Source: Oscillospiraceae bacterium
GTDB lineage: Bacteria; Bacillota; Clostridia; Oscillospirales; Oscillospiraceae
DNA: 62,286 nt
Direction: 5' to 3'
Assembly (NCBI GenBank): GCA_031261635.1
Contig: JAISJH010000083.1
Location: 1-62,286, forward strand
A program made the translations under genes and the position numbers. A model generated the notes under the pieces. It saw only the letters and a list, made by a program, of their open reading frames with translations, was not told where the DNA came from and made no database searches. Shown here in pieces: positions 17,057-25,714 of the stretch (position 1 is the stretch's first letter; each line of letters starts with the position of its first letter).

Positions 17057-19249
17057 TCATAGCACGTCCGGCAAGGCCGGAAGCGCGGCGTTTGCGTTTG
17101 CCTCCGCGGCTTTTAAGGCTTCCTCGGCTTCGAGTTTTTGCTTTGTGCGCCTGAACGCCGCCGCGAAATCGGTTTTCAGCCAGTCGCAGGCGTCGGAAAT
17201 ACGCCCGCCGCATATTATGTTCAGTTCTATAAGAGTTTTACTGTAGTCGGCGAGTGCGTTATAAAACCGCGTGTAATTTTCTAAAACGTTGCAGGCGGCG
17301 TTATTAACGCTTCCAATAGTAGTTTTATCCGAAGCAAACTCCTGCTTAACCGCTTGCAAGTCCGCTACACTCTTAGCGAAATCAGCTCTGGCGCTGTCCA
17401 GAGCGTTTTTGTTAATAGCGAGGTCAAGCGTTTTCAATTTGAACTCAACAAGCGCGGCCTTATCGGATATCCCCGCCGCCATTATCGCCAGATTAAAATT
17501 AGCGAAGTCCTGTTCAAAGAGCGCGTCCGTCGCCCTGTACTCGCGTATGTCCGCGCCTGTAGCGTCCCTGATTATAACGCCCGCCCTCGCAAGTGACAGC
17601 GCGTAGGCGTCACGCCGCTCCGAGAGCTTTTCAAGCTCCGCCGTAAGGCGTAAAGCCTCGGTATCGCCGCCGCCTGTTTTCGCGGCGTTCTCCGCCTGTG
17701 CCAGTTCGGAGTTTTTTATTGAAAGTTCAGATTGCAGGGCTTCTATGTAGGCGCTATAGCGCACGTAATCAGTGGCGGCGATTAAAACTTTGCCTAAGGT
17801 CTCCGCGTCAAGTTCCGAAGCACTCAAAAGCTCTGACAGCGGGGGAAGTTCCGGGCGCGGCTCCTCAAATGTCGGATAAAAGGGGTCGGGTTCGGCAATT
17901 AGTAAATCGTCCAATGCCGCCGCGAGTATTTCAGCCGCGTCTATGCCGTTTTTTGGAGGTTCTCCCGTATAGCCGCCCTTGTCTGTTTCGATTTTATCGC
18001 TTGTTTCGCTAGACGCTTCGCCGCCTGATACGCCGCCTGTTTCGCCGTTTTCGTTAGCCGCCGGAGTTTTGAAAAACAGCAGCTCGCCTACTTGTTCTTT
18101 TATAAGCGAGTTAGCCGCGCCGTCTAGTTTCGTAACCTGCAGCACTTGCGGCTCGCTCTCCGGCGTTTTCAGCGTGCAGATGAAAACCAGCCCGGTATTA
18201 GGCTCGGTTATTGTGAAATGGTCGCTTTTTAGATTTTCGCGCAGGGGTGAGGCGAAAAACGACGCGCGTATTGCGTCTGCCGTAAATCCCTCAAACTGCC
18301 GCAAATCAAGCTCGTTAGCGTTTACAAGACCCGCGAACAGCGGCGCTTCCGTATCAATATCGTACAGCGTCCCGAAGCCCCCGGGGTTCATACCGTCAAA
18401 GGCTCCCTTATACGCGAGCTTGCCGGACTTTCGCAAAACCGCGTCGCCCAATATGTAATCGCGCGAAAATGTTCCCTCTATTGTTATTGAATCCGGCTTG
18501 TAGTATATCCCCGCGCCGTTGAATAGACCCTCCGCGAACTCTCCCGAGTATACTAAAGCCCCGGTGTTGGCGTATTCTTTGCCTGTGCCGCTGTATAAAT
18601 CTTCCTCGAAAGTTCCGGCGTATTTTATAACGCCGTTCGGAAAATACTCTTTTCCTAAACCGCTTTTTTGGTTATCCTGAAACTCGCCTTTATATATTAG
18701 CGTACCCTTGTCATACAGCGAACCCGCGCCCGAATACGTCAACTTGTCGTAGCCGCCCTCGTACACTATGTAAGCGCTTTCGTCATAGACTACCGCCGTT
18801 TCAATCGGCGCGCCGCGGTTAAGCCGCGTCTGAAACTTAGGGTTTAATAACGCTTCGTCATAGGTGACAATAACGCGCCCGCTGTACGCCGGGAGGCGGT
18901 CGTCGCTCTCCCATATACGAAGCGTGAAAAGTTTCGACACGATAAACGGATAGCCGACAAACCAGCCGAACAGCGCGATAGCGATAAGGGTAGCAATAAG
19001 CCCCAGTATAAACGATTTCGCTACATACAGCCGCCTGGTTTCCACATAGTCCGCGCGTTCCGAGGGTTTAGCGGCAATTTTGAGCGCCGCCGCTAAGGCC
19101 TTGGGAACAGTTTCAAGCGCGAGTTTCACCGAATTTATAAAAGCTCGTAACCCCGTGGCAAGGTCAAGCAGCCGCCCGCGGGCAAAGGCCCTGACCCCGC
19201 GATAGATTATCACAAGCGATTCTAAAAGGACATCTAAGGCTAATTGCAA
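17057..19249 (-). CDS. Membrane-anchored MORN-repeat protein with C-terminal coiled coil
   Basis: 730 residues. An amphipathic N-terminal region is followed by one clear transmembrane helix at about 78-105 (SFILGLIATLIAIALFGWFV), then a domain with MORN-type repeats at about 165-300, such as YKGEFQDNQKSGLGKEYF and YSGEFAEGLFNGAGIYY. MORN repeats often bind lipids or proteins near membranes. A Glu/Pro-rich linker and an Ala-rich coiled coil (about 500-720) complete it. The start is TTG 19249 with GAGAGG upstream. It lies between the degenerate cyclase and the terminator gene. A membrane tether for the particle is a reasonable inference; a tape-measure role is not excluded, because no other gene fits that job. 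Confidence 0.75.
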   Translation of the reverse strand: MQLALDVLLESLVIIYRGVRAFARGRLLDLATGLRAFINSVKLALETVPKALAAALKIAAKPSERADYVETRRLYVAKSFILGLIATLIAIALFGWFVGYPFIVSKLFTLRIWESDDRLPAYSGRVIVTYDEALLNPKFQTRLNRGAPIETAVVYDESAYIVYEGGYDKLTYSGAGSLYDKGTLIYKGEFQDNQKSGLGKEYFPNGVIKYAGTFEEDLYSGTGKEYANTGALVYSGEFAEGLFNGAGIYYKPDSITIEGTFSRDYILGDAVLRKSGKLAYKGAFDGMNPGGFGTLYDIDTEAPLFAGLVNANELDLRQFEGFTADAIRASFFASPLRENLKSDHFTITEPNTGLVFICTLKTPESEPQVLQVTKLDGAANSLIKEQVGELLFFKTPAANENGETGGVSGGEASSETSDKIETDKGGYTGEPPKNGIDAAEILAAALDDLLIAEPDPFYPTFEEPRPELPPLSELLSASELDAETLGKVLIAATDYVRYSAYIEALQSELSIKNSELAQAENAAKTGGGDTEALRLTAELEKLSERRDAYALSLARAGVIIRDATGADIREYRATDALFEQDFANFNLAIMAAGISDKAALVEFKLKTLDLAINKNALDSARADFAKSVADLQAVKQEFASDKTTIGSVNNAACNVLENYTRFYNALADYSKTLIELNIICGGRISDACDWLKTDFAAAFRRTKQKLEAEEALKAAEANANAALPALPDVL

Positions 19250-19603
19250 ATGTGTACCTCTCTTTGGGTTGCGGCGAATGGTGACGCACTCACCTTTTCA
19301 GGTTGTTAAGAATGTGTATTCAAACGGTAGCTATTCAAAAGTCCGTCATTGCGAGCCGCGGTAGGCTTGCGATACGTAGGAGTGAAACCGGCGCGGCAAT
19401 CCAGTGCCGGGAGCGTAACATACGTATCTGTGGACTGCGGCACTGGATTGCCGCGCGCCTAAACCTACTTATATGTTAGGCTTTCCGGCGCTCGCAATGA
19501 CGGACTTTTTAGTTTTTCGCGTTTTGGTTACAACCTCTTATTCGCTTTTCACGTTTTGGTTACAGCCTCTTAATAAACATAACCCCGTTCACTGTAACCC
19601 CGC
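19250..19603. repeat. Repeat block (R1) inside the CIS cluster
   Basis: A complete R1 module at 19345-19501, GAGCCGCGG version. The short run GTTTTGGTTACA(A/G)CCTCTTA is repeated at about 19521 and 19554. No gene is visible. Confidence 0.8.
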
Positions 19604-21004
19604 TCATTCATCGTCGCCTATCGCGAAATCTGTTGCCGGGGGGTTCCGCTCGAACTTATCCGTTTTGTATAGGTAGTAGCGGTTAACGCTGTCCTCCGGG
19701 CATTGTTTTACTATGTCGAGGAAAACGCGTTTTGCCGCCGAATAGTTCGCGCTGTAGAAAAGGAGTATGCCCCTGTTGAAATCGGCGGTTAGGCGTTTGA
19801 ACTGTTCGCTTAAAGCCGGAGGCGCGCCGTCGTAAAACTCGTAGACCCTTGCGGGACCCGGCTTGTCGCCGCGTTTGCCTATGTAGCGCGAATTATAGCC
19901 CTCCGCGAGGTTTGCCACCGCCTCGCCGCAGAGTATGCCGACGTTCAGAAGCTTCGCGGTTTGCGAAAGTTCGCGCGAGTTATCCGCGGCGGCCGATACA
20001 ATCGTAGGCGTCTGCCGCCGCTCGTCGCCGACTACCCCGAGCAGTACAAGTCCGTAGTCTATACCCACGCGTATTTTAGAATACGAACCCGCGCGGCTAT
20101 AAAAATCGCGTTGAATTGCCACGGCGGATTTTACCGCCGCCGTTGCGCTGTCAAAAACCGCCTCAAAACCGTTGTAGTTATAGTTAAACATCGTCCCGCC
20201 GTTATTGCTTACGACGCCGGAAACCCGCCCGGTTACGGCGTTTACGCGGTCGAATATCAAGCCCGCGTCGCTGTCGTCCCCGAAGGTTAGCCCGTAGAGT
20301 ACGCTCATAACGGCCATTTCGCGCGAGGCGGTCATACTCCGCGTAATCTCCTCTATGTCGCCTAAACCTATCAGCGAGAGGAAACGCTCCGGGATAAAGC
20401 GCAGATACGCTTCGCTCCGGCGTTTCGCCGCGCTGTCAACGTTCAGGGCGGCCTCGGTGAGTTCGTTGACCTCGCTTGATAAGGCTTGCAGTTCGCTCCC
20501 GCTCGTTATGTATGAGGGCGCGTATTCTTTTTTCGCAATGGCCGCGTAGATTGTCCGGCGAATTTTTCGTATGCCGCCGACAACGCCGCCGATATAGGCA
20601 AGCGCGATTATATAAACTACCGCCGCCATAATAACAGGCAGCGCGGCGACAAGCGTAAACAACTCACCGTCCGGCAGAGCGATAATACCGCGCTCCCAAA
20701 GCGGGAAAAACACCTGATACACGCCGGTTAACAGCAGCTCAAACGACAGCGTAAACAGCAGAAAACTTTCAAGCAGAACAGGCAGCGACTTCCCGCGCCG
20801 ATAGCACACGGCATAGTAAAATATATAGCTAAAAAGATAAATCCCGGCGGCAATAGCGGCGGCGATAAGAGCGTCGCCCGCATTAGGACGCGCAATCAGC
20901 CGCAGTACAAGCGCGTTAAAATAAACGTCGGCGAACAGATACAGCGTTTCGCAAACAAGTGAAAAAAACAGCAGAAAGGTTTTGATTTTTGAGCCGCGTC
21001 GCAT
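19604..21004 (-). CDS. Membrane-bound class III adenylate/guanylate cyclase homologue, probably inactive
   Basis: 466 residues. Four hydrophobic segments occupy residues 8-145. A helical linker leads to FIPERFLSLIGLGDIEEI (203-220), the standard lead-in to a bacterial cyclase domain, which spans about 228-392. Class III cyclases need two Asp to hold metal: the first, in VLFSDI, is Leu239 here (VLYGL), and the second, in the GDAIMALF motif, is Asn278 (YNGFEAVF). The V-N-x-A-x-R motif is also altered to ADNSREL. It is therefore probably a pseudo-cyclase that senses or scaffolds. ATG 21004 has GGAGGAAG upstream; the longer open frame is not real. The TPR-like C-terminus (about 398-450) could bind a partner. 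Confidence 0.82.
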   Translation of the reverse strand: MRRGSKIKTFLLFFSLVCETLYLFADVYFNALVLRLIARPNAGDALIAAAIAAGIYLFSYIFYYAVCYRRGKSLPVLLESFLLFTLSFELLLTGVYQVFFPLWERGIIALPDGELFTLVAALPVIMAAVVYIIALAYIGGVVGGIRKIRRTIYAAIAKKEYAPSYITSGSELQALSSEVNELTEAALNVDSAAKRRSEAYLRFIPERFLSLIGLGDIEEITRSMTASREMAVMSVLYGLTFGDDSDAGLIFDRVNAVTGRVSGVVSNNGGTMFNYNYNGFEAVFDSATAAVKSAVAIQRDFYSRAGSYSKIRVGIDYGLVLLGVVGDERRQTPTIVSAAADNSRELSQTAKLLNVGILCGEAVANLAEGYNSRYIGKRGDKPGPARVYEFYDGAPPALSEQFKRLTADFNRGILLFYSANYSAAKRVFLDIVKQCPEDSVNRYYLYKTDKFERNPPATDFAIGDDE

Positions 21005-21030
21005 AGTCTGCTTCCTCCGTTGTATCCTAA

Positions 21031-22785
21031 TCACATAACAATCACAAACGCGCTTGCGTGGACGCTTACATCTGCGGCGGCTTTGGCTATGACCTCGTAG
21101 GTTCCGCGCGCCTCCGGAGCTTTGTAATTGCCCTCCGCGTCTATTTCGCCGCCGTTGTCCTCTTGTACTGACCATATAACTGCTTTGTCCGCAGCGCCTT
21201 TTATAAGCGCGTGCAATTGCCGCTGTTCCCCGGGTTTTAAGCGCAGGACTTCCGGGGAAATTTCTATGCTCAAACGCTCATCTGCGGGCGGCGGGCGCGT
21301 TTCGCTTTTGTCGGCGAAGTAGCGGACGCGCAGGGAGCTTCCGAAGATGTCATCGTGTATCCAAACCCCGATTCGCATTGTTCCTTTGTCGGGGTATACA
21401 ATAGCGGCGGCTTCGGCGCGGGGCGGCGTTTCCTCTGACTGTTTAGACCTGAAAATCTCGCTGTTACCGAACAGCGTTGCCCGCGTATCACCGTCGTCAG
21501 CGCGAAACTCTATCGCGAGGCGCAGGTTTACGTTGCCGGGACCTAAGCCGTGCGATATCTCGTCGCTATAATACTTCGCGTTTACCTTTAAGCCGCCCGG
21601 CATCGCTATATCCACATAGCCGTGGCTTGTGCGGAAATCGCGGTTTTCAGTTGCCGGGAGCGAAAACTCGAAGTGAATATCGCCGCCGCTGTTCGCTACT
21701 TTAACCTCCGGGTTTTGCGAATATTCTATGGTCTTGACGGCGGTCGTTATATTAAACTCCGGGGCGGCGCTATCAGACTTCGGGGCAACCGCCGCCGTGG
21801 TCGGGAACAGTTGCCCAAACGGCAGATTGAACGCGGAGTTTATAAAGACGCGTTTAGCCGCGCTGATTAGCTCGAGCTTTGCGAGGTATATCGGAATTTC
21901 CTCGCTTATCAGCACGGAGTTCAAACTATCGCGAATATGCCTGTATTCGCGCAGACTTTCGTTAGACGCGCAAATTCTGACCTCAAGCTCCGGCTGAATA
22001 AAATTTTTATATTTCCAGCTACCCAGTTCAATATTCATCTCTATCCCGACCGGGAACAGCGCGACAGTTGTGTCTAAAGCTCGTGTAACGGGATAGCTAA
22101 AATGCAACTCTCTGACAGTAGCGTTTTCAGAGGCGGCCTCCGCGAACTCCGCTGTGAGGCGTTTACCGCCGCTTTCCAGAAACGCGCACTCCCATTCGAG
22201 CGAGAAGCGCAGGGGCGGCGTTTTCGCGTTTTTAATCACCAGTACGGCGAGTTCTAAAGCCGCACCCGCGACTACCGCGCCCGGCGCGGACAGCACGAGC
22301 GTAAGCTCCTCCGTCGCGTATATTACGCGGACGTTTTCGCGCCCCTGCGCCGTGAGGATTTTTTCGTAGTCGGGAGGCTCCGCGCCGAGGCGCAGTTTGT
22401 AGCTCTCGCGTATTCTGTTATCCTCGCGGCTGTCGGAGCTGCTGCCCGCCGCGTTGACGGGTTCCGTGCCGTATTCGTCGTAGCTTAGGCAAAGGTAGGC
22501 GCTGTCGCGGTTTTGCAGCGTCTCAAAACCGTCAATCATTTCAAGTTTTCGCACAAGCGCCTCGGGAACCAGTATCTCACGCCCGAGATAATCTATCGCC
22601 ATACCGCTTTCGATAACGAGCGTAGCGTCGTCGCTCACCGTAACCCCCAGACCGCAAATCACGCCGGAGCCTAGCGCGAGGCGGTTTAAGAGCCTGCGCT
22701 TCAACTCGTTATAATTCTGCTCCAATTTGAAATCGCGCACTGTCAGCAGTTTGCCAAAAAAGTAGCGGTTGCGTTCGATAGGCAT
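21031..22785 (-). CDS. CIS-cluster protein of 584 residues with C-terminal Ig-like domain
   Basis: Begins NRYFFGKLLTVRDFKLEQNY and continues with LNRLALGSGVICGLGVTV; this opening recurs in proteins encoded beside Afp/PVC-type particles, function unknown to me. The middle (about 100-480) is beta-rich. The last 85 residues, from SIEISPEVLRLKPGEQRQLH, resemble a bacterial Ig-like (BIG2) domain, suited to binding surfaces. ATG 22785 with GGAG upstream; 14 bases separate it from tail protein I. A baseplate decoration or receptor-binding role would fit, as no fibre gene is recognised, but this is inference. Confidence 0.65.
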   Translation of the reverse strand: MPIERNRYFFGKLLTVRDFKLEQNYNELKRRLLNRLALGSGVICGLGVTVSDDATLVIESGMAIDYLGREILVPEALVRKLEMIDGFETLQNRDSAYLCLSYDEYGTEPVNAAGSSSDSREDNRIRESYKLRLGAEPPDYEKILTAQGRENVRVIYATEELTLVLSAPGAVVAGAALELAVLVIKNAKTPPLRFSLEWECAFLESGGKRLTAEFAEAASENATVRELHFSYPVTRALDTTVALFPVGIEMNIELGSWKYKNFIQPELEVRICASNESLREYRHIRDSLNSVLISEEIPIYLAKLELISAAKRVFINSAFNLPFGQLFPTTAAVAPKSDSAAPEFNITTAVKTIEYSQNPEVKVANSGGDIHFEFSLPATENRDFRTSHGYVDIAMPGGLKVNAKYYSDEISHGLGPGNVNLRLAIEFRADDGDTRATLFGNSEIFRSKQSEETPPRAEAAAIVYPDKGTMRIGVWIHDDIFGSSLRVRYFADKSETRPPPADERLSIEISPEVLRLKPGEQRQLHALIKGAADKAVIWSVQEDNGGEIDAEGNYKAPEARGTYEVIAKAAADVSVHASAFVIVM

Positions 22786-22799
22786 TATGATTATCTCCG

Positions 22800-23831
22800 T
22801 CAGTCGGCGAGTACGATGTAGTTTGTAAGGTTAATATCGCCCGTGAGCGCGGCGGGGATATAGCCCGAGATGTACGAATTGTAACCGAGGTAGCAGTGGC
22901 TGTCAAGCCGTATGTTATGGCGCAGCATAACCGTTTCAAACTCCGTACCCGCCGGAATAAGCGTTTCCATTTTCGATATGAAGCGTTCGCGGTCGCTTCG
23001 GTCGTTGAATGTATCTGAATCGAGCAGAATGAAAAACTTGTAGGGGTTATCGCCGTATAGCGCACGGTATAGCGCCGAATCGGGACAGCTCCGGGAATTG
23101 GGGTCTATGTCGGCGTACTCAATAATCAGCGGTTCCGCGCCCGTTAGCCTCCGCACCGAGCGTTTTATTCCGTTTACCGTGTACATTGTTTCGTAGTCGT
23201 CTAGGGCGTCCGCTATAAACCCGCGTGTAACTGCTTCATTTGCGTCGATGTCAACGCCTGTCCAGTCAGCTATTCGTTTTAGGGCCTTACCGCTTGCCCT
23301 GTTATAATCGTACTGCGCGGAGATGTGATATATTTCGCGCTCTAAATCCATAATAACGCTGTCAAACACCGAGAGGAAGCGCCGTGTAAAATCGCCGCCG
23401 ACGGCACGGTAAATCTCCGGCAGGTAGTCAGTCATATGGTCGCCGGACATATGCAGACGCAGGGCGTAGACGCTAGGGCAGTTATCCCCCGACAGCAACT
23501 CAAAGCGCAGACGCAGGAAACGCCCGCTGACGTTAAGCAGTAGGTCGCTCCCCGTCCCCTGAAAAGTGAACTCGTCGGAAAACTCGCTAAACGGTAAATC
23601 AATATCAGACGCGCAGGCGAAAACACGTACAAGCGAATCCGGCGGCACCTCCGCGTCAAGCGATAAACGCCCCCACTTGAAACCGTATTCCGCCGCGTCA
23701 ATTGTCCCGAGCCGCGCAAAGCCCCCGGAATGTTGCCGCAAGGCAAGCGTAAACCCGCCGCCGGTAAAGGCGATATTATCCGAGGCCTCAATGTAGGACG
23801 CGATATCGTAAATCACGAGTTGTGTGTGCAT
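22800..23831 (-). CDS. Phage tail protein I-like baseplate protein
   Basis: 343 residues. The second half contains YLPEIYRAVGGDFTRRFLSV, FDSVIMDLEREIYHI and the ADWTGVDID segment, which match the P2 gpI-like phage tail domain common in CIS baseplates. The first 130 or so residues are a beta-rich extension. It normally joins the J-type wedge proteins to outer baseplate parts. ATG 23831. A 375-base repeat block separates it from the J2-like gene, so the gene order is phage-like but the operon is split. Confidence 0.82.
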   Translation of the reverse strand: MHTQLVIYDIASYIEASDNIAFTGGGFTLALRQHSGGFARLGTIDAAEYGFKWGRLSLDAEVPPDSLVRVFACASDIDLPFSEFSDEFTFQGTGSDLLLNVSGRFLRLRFELLSGDNCPSVYALRLHMSGDHMTDYLPEIYRAVGGDFTRRFLSVFDSVIMDLEREIYHISAQYDYNRASGKALKRIADWTGVDIDANEAVTRGFIADALDDYETMYTVNGIKRSVRRLTGAEPLIIEYADIDPNSRSCPDSALYRALYGDNPYKFFILLDSDTFNDRSDRERFISKMETLIPAGTEFETVMLRHNIRLDSHCYLGYNSYISGYIPAALTGDINLTNYIVLAD

Positions 23832-24206
23832 TTAGGGTACCTCTTAAAATGTATATAAGGCGATAAAAGGTCAAGAGTACGGCGGCGGGTCAAACGTCCG
23901 TCATTGCGAGCCGCGCGAAGCAATCCAAGCCCAGTTACCCTCGTCCAATCCCCCGTAATTATTCATTATCAATTATCAATTGTCAATTATAATAGTGCCG
24001 GGAGCGTAACATACGTATCTGCGGACTGCGGCACTGGATTGCCGCGCGCCTAGACGCCCTACGTATCGCAAGTGCGGCGGCGCTCGCAATGACGGACTTT
24101 TTAGTTTTTCGCGTTTTCAATACAGCTTTACGCGGTTCTTACACAGCTTTTACACAGCGTTTACGTAACTGCGTCAAACCCGGTGGGGCGATGTGGGCAT
24201 CGCCCC
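23832..24206. repeat. Repeat block (R1 split by R4, then R2 variant)
   Basis: R1 starts at 23900 and ends at 24093, but an R4 tract (about 23957-23990) lies inside it, so one repeat is nested in another. A GGGCGATG/CATCGCCC hairpin at 24185-24207 ends the block; its CTA forms the stop codon of the next gene. AGTTTTTCGCGTTTT also occurs in the 19.5 kb block. Confidence 0.82.
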
Positions 24207-25709
24207 CTACATTACCCTCACGGCTACGCCTATCGGGCGTTTTGCGTTTAGGTGCCTGTATACCGCCGCGAGAAACCTCGCGTCAGCAAGCCCTGTGCCG
24301 TTAACGTTTGCCGGGAGGACGTTTACTGTTACCACCGGGTAGGCGCTCCCGCCTGTCGGCGCGTCCGGGTCGTAGCCTACGCGCACCTCCGCGGAGGCCA
24401 CGCGCAGGCCGGGGGTTGACAAAGCCGCGCGTCTGAAATCCTCCGCCGAGGCGCATTTATTGGTATTGCGTAAACGGAGCGCGAGCCGCCTCGCTGTTTC
24501 GCGGACTGTTTCAGCTTTACAACCTCCGCGAGCCGCTTCGTTTGCCGCGCTTTGCCCTGTGGCTTCTATCGTGAGAGTTCCCGCAGGGATATTGCCGCGC
24601 TCCAGGTGCGATATTGGGAACGCCGCGATAATTATAGCGTCCCCGCCTTTAGGAACTACCGCGCCGTACTCTCCGTCGCCAAAAACAAGATTTTCGCGTT
24701 TCGCGTCCAGCGTAAAAACCTTTGCTCCCGGGGCGGCTGAAAATATATCCGGCGTAAAATCCCAACGCTCATACTCTCCGCTATCAGAGCGCACGAGTAT
24801 TTCAAGCTCGTTCGCGATAACCTCGCCCTCTACGGCGGGTAGCGGGACTTCGAGGCAGGGCAAGCCGCCTGAATCGTATACAAGCCGCGTATCGCCGTCG
24901 TAGTAGGAATACGTTCTCCGCTGAACTACAGGAACTTTCGTAGCGGAAACGGAACGCAGACGCACTTCCTCCTCGCAACCGCTGTAGCGAAGCGTCAGTT
25001 TTACGCAAAGCGTTTGAGTTTTCGCGGGCGGCGTAAAGCGTATAAAGCCGCTTTGGCTCAGGGCGTGCGTTTCGTCTTTTTCAAGCGTGAGCGTTACGCC
25101 GTCAGCAGACCAGTCTATATCTCTCGGAACCTGCGCCGGAGCCGCAAAGGTATTGCGCGGCACGGCGCACCTGTCCTCAATCTCAAAATAGAGGTTTATA
25201 GTATCGCCCGTGACGTTTTCGAGTATCAGCACAAGCGAGGTATCAACGCCGCCGAAGGCAAAGGGCGCGGCAGATATATTCGGCTGGTTAAAATACGCCG
25301 CAAGGTCAGAGCGCGTACCGTCCCCGTCCTCCGCGTACACTCCGCGAAGTTTTACAGGAGCGTTATACGCCGCCTCAAGCTCAAAAGCAAGGTCCTCCGG
25401 CGCACGCAGACGCGACAATTTTGGCAGCGGCGGGCAACTTTCCGGCAGCTCCGCAATCGCCCGCGCCGGCGTTTCCGGCAGTTGCTTCATTCCCAGTAGT
25501 AACAGCAGTTTTGAGATTATCGCGTCCGTTACGACGTTTAGGTGATACTGCTGCATTTCCTTATACCAGGCAAAGAGTTCCAAAATGGTTATCCCCGGGT
25601 CGTGTTCGTTGTAATCCGTCCAGTCGGGGCAGAGGCGCGGCAGTTCGGACATAATGTAGTCCATTATGGATTCGTAGCTTTGGTCGTCAAGATTGATTGA
25701 GTTTAACAT
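24207..25709 (-). CDS. Baseplate assembly protein J-like (second copy, Afp12-like)
   Basis: About 500 residues. The N-terminus has DIMSELPRLCPDWTDYNEHD-type sequence (here YIMSELPRLCPDWTDYNEHD) and PGITILELFAWYKEMQQYHL, the hallmark of the putative baseplate assembly family related to phage gpJ. The C-terminal half has FGDGEYGAVVPKGG and a region with RRLALRLRNTNKCASAEDFR. I chose ATG 25709, with AAAGG about 10 bases upstream; an in-frame TTG at 25718 overlapping the previous stop is possible. The stop TAG is the edge of an R2-type repeat. Confidence 0.87.
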   Translation of the reverse strand: MLNSINLDDQSYESIMDYIMSELPRLCPDWTDYNEHDPGITILELFAWYKEMQQYHLNVVTDAIISKLLLLLGMKQLPETPARAIAELPESCPPLPKLSRLRAPEDLAFELEAAYNAPVKLRGVYAEDGDGTRSDLAAYFNQPNISAAPFAFGGVDTSLVLILENVTGDTINLYFEIEDRCAVPRNTFAAPAQVPRDIDWSADGVTLTLEKDETHALSQSGFIRFTPPAKTQTLCVKLTLRYSGCEEEVRLRSVSATKVPVVQRRTYSYYDGDTRLVYDSGGLPCLEVPLPAVEGEVIANELEILVRSDSGEYERWDFTPDIFSAAPGAKVFTLDAKRENLVFGDGEYGAVVPKGGDAIIIAAFPISHLERGNIPAGTLTIEATGQSAANEAARGGCKAETVRETARRLALRLRNTNKCASAEDFRRAALSTPGLRVASAEVRVGYDPDAPTGGSAYPVVTVNVLPANVNGTGLADARFLAAVYRHLNAKRPIGVAVRVM

Positions 25710-25714
25710 AGTTT

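Noticed and set aside
21005-21175. N-terminal extension of the cyclase homologue
   Set aside because: Arg-rich sequence antisense to the end of the 584-residue gene; GGAGGAAG before ATG 21004 marks the true start.
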